Assembly: GCF_003351405.1 (NCBI RefSeq)
Contig: NZ_CP031240.1
Span: 1,364,001 to 1,428,000, forward strand
Reading direction: 5' to 3'
DNA from: Haemophilus haemolyticus
GTDB lineage: Bacteria; Pseudomonadota; Gammaproteobacteria; Enterobacterales; Pasteurellaceae
DNA length: 64,000 bases
The notes under the pieces are model-generated. The model saw only the letters and a list, made by a program, of their open reading frames with translations. It had not been told where the DNA came from and ran no database searches. The number at the start of each line of letters is the position of its first letter. The first letter of the stretch is position 1. This document shows, one piece after another, positions 41,245 through 49,174 of the stretch. The translations under genes were made by a program, and so were the position numbers.

Positions 41245-42478
41245 AAATTTTCCAAATTAATCGACTATCAAATTGTGAGGTTGAAATCATGCTGCAAAAT
41301 ACGGCAGCGCCGAAGTAAAATGCACCAGGACCAACGGTAAAATTAATAATTTCACCGCGAGTTACTAGAGACATCATTAAGGCTAATACAAATAAATCGA
41401 GCATCGACCAGCGTCCAACGAAATGCACAATATGTAATAAACGTATTTGCCATTTTATAGAGTGTCGCCATTTAAAATGAACACAACTTAGTAAGTAAAG
41501 TAAAATTGTAGCTTTACTGATTGGGACAAAAATACTCGCAAAGAATACCACGAAAGCAACAAAATAACTGCCCATGTTCACAAAAGAAATTACACCAGAT
41601 ATTAATGTATCTTCAGAGAGCGAACCTGTTAAATAAATGCCTGATATGGGTAATAAATTTGCTGGGAAAAGCATAATAATCCCAGCAATTAAACTTGCCC
41701 AAGTGCGTTGTAACTTAATATTATCTGAAATATGAATAGGCGATAAACAGCGCGGACATCGTGGGTTGTTCTTTTTATCGTAATGAATGCCATTTTTTGA
41801 AAATGTATAGTTACAAGCATCACATAATTCGATGTTGTTTGCATCATAAGCAGGTTCATTTTCAGGATAAAACTCTTTCCATAATGCTTTAAGGTTTAAT
41901 TTGATAAAAAGTAATGTTGTCAAAAGTGCGGTGAAAATAAAGGGAATTAAATAAACATTAATTTCCAGTGTTGCATATTCACGCACTTTGAACATCGTCA
42001 CGCCTAGCGCAACTAAATAAACATCAAACATAACCCAAGGTTTTATATAACCTAAAAAAAGCAAAATACTACGTGGTTTAATATGCAAAATTTTTGCAAT
42101 CCAGAGCATAATGACTAAAATTGCAAAGGTAATAGGCATGACAACGGCACAGATAAACACCATAAAGGCAGTGTATTCATAGCCTGCCACTGACATTTTC
42201 CAAATACCTTCCCAAATAGATGCGTCGATTTTTACACCTAATAAATGAAGACTTAATAGGGGATAACCTAAGGCAAATGGCATCAAAATAAGGATCGATA
42301 AAGCAACCATAGCGCAACGATGAACAGACCAACGCCCACCTGTCGCTAAATGGTGATAACAACGTGGACATTCAGCTTGTTCATCTTTATTTAATATTAA
42401 AGGCGTTTCTACGCTAGCATCACATTCTTCGCATTTTATAATTTGAAATGATTTTTGTGTGAGATTTGATTCTTGCAC
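41228..42478 (-). CDS. letA: LetA/PqiA-family inner-membrane protein, partner of LetB
   Basis: A 416-residue polytopic protein with two zinc-ribbon-like Cys clusters, CEECD...CPRC near residues 16-40 and CDACN...CPRC near residues 219-244, each preceding a four-helix membrane bundle. This duplicated architecture is that of LetA/PqiA, the inner-membrane partner of MCE tunnels. It overlaps letB by 17 bp, so the two are coupled. An uptake signal lies inside at 41934. Its own promoter must lie in the 178-bp spacer shared with divergent proQ. Confidence 0.91.
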   Translation of the reverse strand: MQESNLTQKSFQIIKCEECDASVETPLILNKDEQAECPRCYHHLATGGRWSVHRCAMVALSILILMPFALGYPLLSLHLLGVKIDASIWEGIWKMSVAGYEYTAFMVFICAVVMPITFAILVIMLWIAKILHIKPRSILLFLGYIKPWVMFDVYLVALGVTMFKVREYATLEINVYLIPFIFTALLTTLLFIKLNLKALWKEFYPENEPAYDANNIELCDACNYTFSKNGIHYDKKNNPRCPRCLSPIHISDNIKLQRTWASLIAGIIMLFPANLLPISGIYLTGSLSEDTLISGVISFVNMGSYFVAFVVFFASIFVPISKATILLYLLSCVHFKWRHSIKWQIRLLHIVHFVGRWSMLDLFVLALMMSLVTRGEIINFTVGPGAFYFGAAVFCSMISTSQFDSRLIWKIYDREK

Positions 42479-42656
42479 GAAAGATTATCTTTTATTCGGT
42501 TGTTAAAACGGGGCATTTTAGCCTTGTTTAAGTATATATGGGAAGTGATCTTGACTATTTTTGTGCAAAATTTATTCACAATGTTTTGATTCATTGTAAA
42601 TTTTGTAAAAAGTGCGATAAACTAAGTCGGTTTATATTTACCCTAGGATAACTAAC

Positions 42657-43295
42657 ATGACTGATTCTCAATCTGGCGTTCAGACCACTGATGCGCAAGT
42701 AAATTCACAAAAATTAACCAATACAAAAGATATTATTGCGTATTTGGCTGAAAAATTCCCGCTTTGCTTTATTTTAGAAGGCGAAGCAAAACCATTAAAA
42801 ATTGGTCTGTTCCAAGATTTAGCGGAAGCATTACAAGATGATGAGCGTGTAAGTAAAACTCAGTTGCGTCAGGCTCTTCGTCAATACACATCAAATTGGC
42901 GTTATTTACATGGCTGTCGCGAAGGCGCAGTGCGCGTAGATTTACAAGGTAATCCAGCTGGAGCATTAGAAGCGGAGCATGTAGCTCATGCAGCTCAACA
43001 GCTTGCAGATGCTAAAGCTCGTGTTGCTGAAAAACGTAAAGCAGAGGCTGCCGCGAAAAAAGCACAACAAAAACAACGCCCACGTAAACCTGCAAATAAA
43101 AATGCTAAACACCTCAATAAACCGTCACTAAGTGCGGTTGATTTTTCACAAATTTCTGTTGGTTCTGTGGTGAAAGTGAAAGCTGGTGATAATGCAAAAA
43201 AAGCAACAGTAGTGGAAGTTCTAAAAGATTCTGCACGTGTTGAGCTTGAAAACGGTTTGGTTATGAGCGTAGCTGCAGATCGCTTATTTGCATAA
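42657..43295 (+). CDS. proQ: RNA chaperone ProQ
   Basis: Global RNA-binding protein of the FinO/ProQ family that stabilises mRNAs and small RNAs; first described as affecting ProP. The 212-residue product has an N-terminal FinO domain (about residues 20-130, with CFILEGEAKPLKIGLFQDL), a Lys/Ala-rich linker (about 120-155) and a C-terminal Tudor-like domain starting VGSVVKVKAG near residue 166. CTAGGATAA precedes the ATG. It lies 26 bp before prc, as in E. coli, suggesting co-transcription. An uptake signal is at 43130. Confidence 0.95.
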   Translation: MTDSQSGVQTTDAQVNSQKLTNTKDIIAYLAEKFPLCFILEGEAKPLKIGLFQDLAEALQDDERVSKTQLRQALRQYTSNWRYLHGCREGAVRVDLQGNPAGALEAEHVAHAAQQLADAKARVAEKRKAEAAAKKAQQKQRPRKPANKNAKHLNKPSLSAVDFSQISVGSVVKVKAGDNAKKATVVEVLKDSARVELENGLVMSVAADRLFA

Positions 43296-43321
43296 TGATT
43301 TAATTCTACTCGGGAAAGGTT

Positions 43322-45397
43322 ATGAGATCTAATATTTCAAAAAATGTGATTACTCGCGCATTGTTATCGGCATTGTTAATCGGCTCTATGCCTGCTTTTG
43401 CTGTGCAGCCTAAATTAAAACTGAGCGATATTACTATTCCAACAGCAAGCGAAGAGAATCAGTTGGCAACTAAGCGTGCAACGACTCGATTAACCCAATC
43501 GCATTATCGAAAGATCTCATTGGATGATGCTTTTTCTGAGAAGATTTTTGATCGTTATATTAAAAATATTGATTTTAGCCATAACACCTTTTTGCAATCT
43601 GATGTAGATGAACTTCGTCAAAAATATGGCGCTAAGTTGGATGACCAGTTAAATCAAGGTGATCTTTCTGCTGCTTTTGATATTTATGATGTAATGATGA
43701 AGCGTCGTTATGAACGTTATGCTTATGCGTTGTCTTTATTAGATAAAGAACCTAATTTGAATGGCCAGGATCAAATTGAAATTGATCGTGAAAAAGCGGC
43801 ATTTCCGAAAACTGAAGAGGAAGCCAACAAACTTTGGGAAGAACGAGTAAAAAATGACATCATCAATCTTAAATTAAAAGATAAAAAATGGTCAGAAATT
43901 AAGTCAAAACTCACCAAACGTTATAATTTGGCAATTCGCCGTTTAACTCAAACGAAGGCAGATGACATTCTTCAAACTTATTTAAATGCATTTGCTCGCG
44001 AAATTGATCCACATACCAGCTATCTTGCACCAAGAACCGCGAAAAGTTTTAATGAAAGCATGAATCTTTCGCTTGAGGGGATTGGGGCAACGTTACAATC
44101 AGAAGATGATGAAACAAGCATTAAGTCACTTGTTCCTGGCGCACCAGCGGAGAAAAGTAAAAAATTACATCCCGGAGATAAAATTATCGGTGTGGGACAA
44201 GCTACAGGCGAGATTGAAGATATCGTTGGCTGGCGTTTAGAAGATATCGTTGAGAAAATTAAAGGTAAAAAAGGCACAAAAGTGCGGTTAGAAATTGAGC
44301 CGTCTAAAGGTGGAAAATCCCGTATTATTACTTTAGTGCGCGATAAAGTGCGTATTGAAGATCAAGCTGCAAAATTAACCATGGATAAAGCAGATGGTAA
44401 AAATATTGCGGTAATCAAAGTGCCAAGTTTCTATATTGGTTTAACTGACGATGTTAAAAAATTATTGGTTAAAGCAGAGAAACAAAAAGCCGATGCGTTA
44501 ATTATTGATTTGCGTGAGAATGGTGGTGGCGCATTAACAGAAGCGGTTGCTTTAAGTGGTTTGTTTATTACTAATGGTCCTGTTGTGCAAGTACGTGATG
44601 CTTACCAACGAATTCGTGTACATGAAGACGATGATGCAGAACAACAATATAAAGGTCCTTTGTTTGTGATGATTAACCGTTACAGCGCTTCTGCATCAGA
44701 GATTTTTGCAGCGGCAATGCAGGATTACAATCGGGGTATTGTAATTGGACAAAATACTTACGGTAAAGGTACCGTTCAGCAAAGTCGCCCTTTGAATTTT
44801 GTGTATGATTTAGATCAGACGCCGTTAGGTTTATTGCAATATACTATCCAAAAATTCTATCGAATTAATGGCGGTTCAACACAATTAAAAGGTGTCGCAG
44901 CAGATATTAATTTCCCTGAAATTATCGATGCGAAAGAGTACGGCGAAGATAAAGAAGATAATGCATTGCCATGGGATAAAATTCCATCTGCAACTTATAA
45001 AGAAGTTGGTAATGCGCGCAAAGATGTTGATGTATTAAATCAAAAACATCTTGAGCGTATTGCCAAAGATCCTGAATTTGTGGCATTGAATGAAGATTTA
45101 AAAATTCGTAATGAGCGCCGTGATCGCAAATTTTTATCGTTGAATTATCAAACACGTAAAGCTGAAAACGATAAAGATGATGCAAGACGTTTAAAAGATA
45201 TTAATGAGCGTTTTAAACGAGAAGGTAAAAAGGCATTAAATGATATTGATGATTTACCGAAAGATTATGAAGCGCCAGATTTCTTCTTAAAAGAAGCAGA
45301 AAAAATGGCTGCAGATTTTGTCATGTTGAATTCAAGTACGCAAGATGTTGGTAAAGAAGCTCAGAAACCAACGGAAAAAGTAGAAGAGAAAAAATAA
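43322..45397 (+). CDS. prc: Tail-specific (C-terminal processing) protease Prc
   Basis: Periplasmic serine protease that processes FtsI and degrades cell-wall hydrolases such as MepS. The 691-residue product has a signal peptide (about 26 residues, AFA|VQP), a PDZ domain (about 235-330, SLVPGAPAEKS), and the S41 Ser-Lys dyad: Ser near residue 455 in RYSASASEIF and Lys near residue 481 in YGKGTVQ. The C-terminal domain is highly charged. GGGAAAGG precedes the ATG. It ends at an inverted uptake-signal terminator. Confidence 0.96.
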   Translation: MRSNISKNVITRALLSALLIGSMPAFAVQPKLKLSDITIPTASEENQLATKRATTRLTQSHYRKISLDDAFSEKIFDRYIKNIDFSHNTFLQSDVDELRQKYGAKLDDQLNQGDLSAAFDIYDVMMKRRYERYAYALSLLDKEPNLNGQDQIEIDREKAAFPKTEEEANKLWEERVKNDIINLKLKDKKWSEIKSKLTKRYNLAIRRLTQTKADDILQTYLNAFAREIDPHTSYLAPRTAKSFNESMNLSLEGIGATLQSEDDETSIKSLVPGAPAEKSKKLHPGDKIIGVGQATGEIEDIVGWRLEDIVEKIKGKKGTKVRLEIEPSKGGKSRIITLVRDKVRIEDQAAKLTMDKADGKNIAVIKVPSFYIGLTDDVKKLLVKAEKQKADALIIDLRENGGGALTEAVALSGLFITNGPVVQVRDAYQRIRVHEDDDAEQQYKGPLFVMINRYSASASEIFAAAMQDYNRGIVIGQNTYGKGTVQQSRPLNFVYDLDQTPLGLLQYTIQKFYRINGGSTQLKGVAADINFPEIIDAKEYGEDKEDNALPWDKIPSATYKEVGNARKDVDVLNQKHLERIAKDPEFVALNEDLKIRNERRDRKFLSLNYQTRKAENDKDDARRLKDINERFKREGKKALNDIDDLPKDYEAPDFFLKEAEKMAADFVMLNSSTQDVGKEAQKPTEKVEEKK

Positions 45398-45407
45398 AAT
45401 TATGTTA

Positions 45408-45450
45408 ACCGCACTTTGTTTTAGAACTTAGATAAAGTGCGGTTGTTTTT
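45408..45450 (+). terminator. proQ-prc terminator
   Basis: AACCGCACTT and AAGTGCGGTT (perfect uptake signals at 45408-45416 and 45435-45443) form the stem, followed by GTTTTT. Confidence 0.7.
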
Positions 45451-45466
45451 AGGAAATGTTTAAGGA

Positions 45467-46933
45467 ATGGCTATGTTTAAAAGCACTGCAAAGCTCTCAG
45501 TATTTGTGTTGTCATTGTCAATGATGGCATCAGGATGTGCTTTAGCAGATTTTGTAAAAAATGGACAATCGGCGCAACTTCATGGCGTTGATGTTTCTCA
45601 TTTATCTCCAGAAGAAAAACAAAAGCTTGAAGAGGAAATTAAATTAGATCAAGCCCGCTTAGCACAGGAAAAGCAAGCTATTTTAGAAATGTCTCTAACC
45701 CATGAAATAGGCGAGCATGCTTTACAGTTTAAGCCTTTGTTGGCTCGTTTATATGCAGAACGTAAATATGCGCCATTATGGAAAGATAATGCTGCGGCTC
45801 GCCAATTATTACAGGATTACGCAGCAATGGTGGCTAGTGGTATTTCTAAACGTTCAGCAAAATCCTTAGAATCCTTTGAATTGATCGAGCAGCAAGGTGG
45901 GTTAGCTTATGATGTTTTATTGAGCGATATATTGCTAGATTACTTGTATTATACTCAAAATGTAGGCGTACAAGCTCAACGCTGGCTTTATTCATCCAGT
46001 GCCTATCAAGTCCAACAACCTGCAGATGAGCATATTCAACGTTGGTTAAGTGCGGTAGACAATAGTCAACTTTTAGGTTTTGTACAAAGTTTATCGGGTG
46101 ATAATCACTTATATCATCAAACTGTTAAAGCATTATCATCAATGGTATCTGCATCAGGCTTATCAGAGGTTGGGCAGAAACTTGCAATTAATGCACAGCG
46201 TTTACGAGTAATTCCTGATTTTCATAACGGCATCTTTGTAAATATTCCAAGTTATAAATTGCAGTATTATCGTGATGGTAATTTAATTTTGGAGTCTCGT
46301 GTTATTGTTGGTAAGGATCAACGGCGTACGCCAGTGATGTATAGCAAATTGAGTAATGTTGTTGTTAATCCACCTTGGAATGCCCCTACTCGCTTAATTA
46401 ATGAAGATTTATTGCCAAAAATGAAAGCGGATCCAAATTATATTGCAGAACATAATTATTCAATTTTAGATAGTCAGGGAAATGTTGTTGATCCAGCTTC
46501 TATTGATTGGGCATCTATTGGTAATAAATTCCCTTATCGAGTTCGACAAGCTGCGGGCGATAGTGCCCTGGGTAATTATAAATTTAATATGCCAAGCTCA
46601 GATGCCATTTATTTACATGACACGCCAAATCATGGGCTGTTTAACCGTAAAGATCGCGCATTAAGTTCTGGTTGTGTGCGTGTTGAAAAATCTGATCAAC
46701 TTGCAAGCATTTTATTAAAAGAAGTGGGTTGGTCTGATGAACGTCGAAAAAATGTTTTAGAAAGTAAAAAAACGGTTTCTGCCCCAATTCGTTCAGAAAA
46801 CCCAGTATTTATATACTATGTGACATCTTGGGTTGAGAATGGAAATATTCAGGCATTGCCAGATATTTATAAATATGATGGATTGATGAATTTCAGTGGA
46901 ATTAACTGGAATGTCGTCAAAAAATATCTCTAA
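45467..46933 (+). CDS. ldtD: L,D-transpeptidase of the YcbB/LdtD type
   Basis: Makes 3-3 cross-links in peptidoglycan. The 488-residue product has an N-terminal export signal with a weak lipobox-like M-A-S-G-C, or alternatively signal peptidase I cleavage after ALA; a substrate-capping and peptidoglycan-binding region; and a YkuD catalytic domain with HDTPNHGLFNRKDRALSSGCVRVE, catalytic Cys near residue 403. Start may be the second ATG (45473). The order ldtD-mepK-gloC follows E. coli ycbB-ycbK-ycbL, with a tatD-type gene inserted here. Confidence 0.92.
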   Translation: MAMFKSTAKLSVFVLSLSMMASGCALADFVKNGQSAQLHGVDVSHLSPEEKQKLEEEIKLDQARLAQEKQAILEMSLTHEIGEHALQFKPLLARLYAERKYAPLWKDNAAARQLLQDYAAMVASGISKRSAKSLESFELIEQQGGLAYDVLLSDILLDYLYYTQNVGVQAQRWLYSSSAYQVQQPADEHIQRWLSAVDNSQLLGFVQSLSGDNHLYHQTVKALSSMVSASGLSEVGQKLAINAQRLRVIPDFHNGIFVNIPSYKLQYYRDGNLILESRVIVGKDQRRTPVMYSKLSNVVVNPPWNAPTRLINEDLLPKMKADPNYIAEHNYSILDSQGNVVDPASIDWASIGNKFPYRVRQAAGDSALGNYKFNMPSSDAIYLHDTPNHGLFNRKDRALSSGCVRVEKSDQLASILLKEVGWSDERRKNVLESKKTVSAPIRSENPVFIYYVTSWVENGNIQALPDIYKYDGLMNFSGINWNVVKKYL

Positions 46934-46960
46934 TAATCCATCAAAAAATAGAAAGGAGAG

Positions 46961-47521
46961 ATGATGAAGGTTGATAAACAGAAACGTAAATGGCTGTCGC
47001 TCGGTGGAATTATTTTAGGTGCATCAGTTTTACCAAATTCTGTCTTAGCAATGGTTTCAACACCTAAGCCTCGTATCTTGATGTTCCGTAACATTAATAC
47101 GGGAGAGCGATTAAGTGGTGAATTTTCTGCACAAAAAGGTTTCACAAGTGCCACATTAAAGAAATTAGATCATTTTATGCGCGATAAACGAACAAACCAA
47201 GTTCATAGAATGGATCCAAGTTTATTCCACAAGTTTTATAATATTCAAAGTAATTTAGGTTTACGCAATGCTGAAATTGAAGTAATTTGTGGATATCGTT
47301 CCGCTGCAACTAATGCAATGCGCCATCGTCAAAGTAAAGGCGTGGCGAGTAATAGCTATCATATTAAAGGAAAGGCCATTGATTTTCGTATTGCAGGTGT
47401 GCCTTTGATTAAAGTGAAATCTTCCGCAGAAAATCTTCGAAATGGTGGGGTAGGGTATTATCCGACAAGTAATTTTATTCATGTGGATACAGGCCCTGTT
47501 AGAACCTGGAAAGGGGTATAA
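46961..47521 (+). CDS. mepK: Murein endopeptidase MepK-like (DUF882/M15 family, YcbK)
   Basis: Family members cut 3-3 (and some 4-3) peptidoglycan cross-links, the product of the adjacent LdtD. The 186-residue product has a leader with K-R-K-W-L-S-L-G-G, resembling the Tat motif of E. coli YcbK but with KR in place of RR. The zinc-site pieces are GYRSAATN, SYHIKGKAIDFRI and NFIHVDTGPVRTW. AAAGGAGAG precedes a doubled ATG. It lies 27 bp after ldtD, so making and cutting 3-3 links are encoded together. Confidence 0.92.
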   Translation: MMKVDKQKRKWLSLGGIILGASVLPNSVLAMVSTPKPRILMFRNINTGERLSGEFSAQKGFTSATLKKLDHFMRDKRTNQVHRMDPSLFHKFYNIQSNLGLRNAEIEVICGYRSAATNAMRHRQSKGVASNSYHIKGKAIDFRIAGVPLIKVKSSAENLRNGGVGYYPTSNFIHVDTGPVRTWKGV

Positions 47522-47537
47522 AATAGATTTAAAATTG

Positions 47538-47560
47538 ACCGCACTTTTGTGCGGTTTTTC
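47538..47560 (+). terminator. mepK terminator
   Basis: ACCGCAC and GTGCGGT with loop TTTT, followed by TTTT; the left arm is part of a perfect uptake signal (47538-47546). It lies 14 bp before the next ATG, so some read-through is likely. Confidence 0.65.
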
Positions 47561-47573
47561 ATTGAAAAATACT

Positions 47574-48329
47574 ATGCTATTTGACAGTCATCTTCATTTG
47601 GATCAACTCTCTGATGAGAATATTCAGAAAACACTTGGTGATTCAAAGATTACAGGTATGCTTGCAGTAAGTACGAATCTAAAAAGTGCTAAAAAGCTAT
47701 TGAATTTAAAACAGGCTTATCCCGAGAAACTTTATATTGCAGCTGGTTTTCATCCTGAACAGCCCTTGCCGAAGTTAGAAGAGCAAGAAGAATTATCTCA
47801 ATGGATTGATGAAAATCATTCATCGATTTCTGCGATTGGCGAGGTGGGGTTGCCACATTATTCTAAACGTGAAAATTCAAATTTGGATTACGTACCTTAC
47901 ATTGAATTACTGGAACGATTTATTCTGATAGCGAAAAAATGGGATTTACCGTTAAATTTACATATTGTGCATAATGATGTGGATATTGCCCTTGAATTAT
48001 TGCAGAAACATAATATTCAACGTGCCCATTTTCATTGGTTTAAGACAGATGAAAAATCTTTTCAGAAATTTTTATCTACACCATATTTTGCGAGCCTCAC
48101 ACCTGATATTTTATGGAATCCTAAAACGCAATATGTTGCCCAACATTTGTCGTTAAACCGTTTGATGATTGAAACGGATAGTCCTTGGCCACATGAAGGA
48201 TTTGAAAGTTCGGTCATTTCTGAAAAATTATCTGCAGTAGTAAAGAAAGTAGCTGAATTAAGATCTTTGCCATTACATTATATTCAAGAGAAAATGCTTT
48301 TGAATACTCAGCAATTTTATCGATTATAA
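47574..48329 (+). CDS. TatD-family metal-dependent hydrolase (YjjV-like)
   Basis: A 251-residue TIM-barrel hydrolase starting MLFDSHLHLDQL, whose His-x-His is the first metal site. Further family pieces are AAGFHPEQP, IGEVGLPHY (metal Glu), LHIVHND, AHFHWF and IETDSPWP (metal Asp). TatD relatives act as 3'-5' DNases or deacylases; the substrate here is unknown. ATG 47574 is chosen; the open frame runs upstream into mepK without support. gloC follows 9 bp later. It interrupts the usual mepK-gloC order. Confidence 0.88.
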   Translation: MLFDSHLHLDQLSDENIQKTLGDSKITGMLAVSTNLKSAKKLLNLKQAYPEKLYIAAGFHPEQPLPKLEEQEELSQWIDENHSSISAIGEVGLPHYSKRENSNLDYVPYIELLERFILIAKKWDLPLNLHIVHNDVDIALELLQKHNIQRAHFHWFKTDEKSFQKFLSTPYFASLTPDILWNPKTQYVAQHLSLNRLMIETDSPWPHEGFESSVISEKLSAVVKKVAELRSLPLHYIQEKMLLNTQQFYRL

Positions 48330-48338
48330 GGAGCAAAC

Positions 48339-48971
48339 ATGAATATCGAAATTATCCCAGTCACCGCATTTCAACAAAACTGTTCTTTGATTTGGGATGA
48401 CGACAAAAATGCAGCAATTATTGACCCAGGTGGCGAAACCGAGCGCCTAATTCAACGTATTGAAGAACTGGATTTAAATCTTAAAGTGATTTTGCTTACC
48501 CACGGTCATTTAGATCATGTTGGCGCAGCTATGCAATTAAAACAACATTTTGGCGTTGAAATTTGGGGTTCTCATGAAGAAGATAAATTTTTATTTGAGA
48601 GTTTGCCAGAACAAGCACAACGTTTTGGTTTGCCAAATATTGAAGCCTTTTTACCTGATCGTTGGTTTAACCAAGAAGGCGAAATCTTAAAATTAGATGG
48701 CTTTAATTTCGAGATTTTACATTTACCAGGGCATACACCTGGGCATATTGGTTTTATTGAACATGAGAAAAAAGTGGCATTTACAGGCGATGTATTATTT
48801 CAAGGTGGAATTGGTCGTACCGATTTCCCTCGCGGGGATTATGAAACATTGATTTCTTCAATTCGAACAAAACTATTACCGTTGAATGACGATCTGATTA
48901 TTATTGCTGGGCATGGACCTTATACAACCATTGGTCGAGAAAAACAGACAAACCCATTTTTAAATCGTTAA
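48339..48971 (+). CDS. gloC: Type II glyoxalase GloC (YcbL), metallo-beta-lactamase fold
   Basis: Hydrolyses S-lactoylglutathione-type thioesters. The 210-residue product has the metal motif THGHLDHVGA near residues 54-63, HLPGHTPGH near residues 129-137, FTGDVLF near residue 148 and the final His in AGHGPYT. The short length fits GloC rather than the longer GloB. AAGGAGC precedes the ATG. It is the last gene of the ldtD-mepK-tatD-gloC group; an uptake signal follows the stop. Confidence 0.92.
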   Translation: MNIEIIPVTAFQQNCSLIWDDDKNAAIIDPGGETERLIQRIEELDLNLKVILLTHGHLDHVGAAMQLKQHFGVEIWGSHEEDKFLFESLPEQAQRFGLPNIEAFLPDRWFNQEGEILKLDGFNFEILHLPGHTPGHIGFIEHEKKVAFTGDVLFQGGIGRTDFPRGDYETLISSIRTKLLPLNDDLIIIAGHGPYTTIGREKQTNPFLNR

Positions 48972-49047
48972 AAGTGCGGTGAATTTTATTCTTATTTTCT
49001 AAAGGGCTAATTTTTTATCGGCTCTTTTTATCTGAAAAAGGAAAGAG

Positions 49048-49063
49048 TTTGAGTCAGATCACA
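49048..49063 (+). promoter_or_regulatory. Probable CRP site upstream of sucA
   Basis: TTTGAGTCAGATCACA matches TGTGA-N6-TCACA with one mismatch. A TATAAT -10 lies at 49113-49118, giving a CRP centre near -70, a class I position. sucA is CRP-responsive in related bacteria. Confidence 0.5.
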
Positions 49064-49090
49064 AATCTGTAACAATTTCTGATAAGAGGC

Positions 49091-49118
49091 TTATTTCCTT
49101 TTCAATCCTATGTATAAT
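49091..49118 (+). promoter_or_regulatory. sucA promoter
   Basis: TTATTT (49091-49096) and TATAAT (49113-49118) with a 16-bp spacer. Predicted start about 49125, leaving a leader of about 50 bases. Confidence 0.5.
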
Positions 49119-49174
49119 GGAGAAAAAATGGAGCGAAAAATATCGTTCCAAATAATCATAATAAAGAGGTAATT

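Noticed and set aside
42572..42580. TTATTCACA matching a DnaA box upstream of proQ
   Set aside because: A single box is expected by chance in 64 kb of AT-rich DNA; there is no cluster, AT-rich unwinding element or dnaA/gidA context for an origin.
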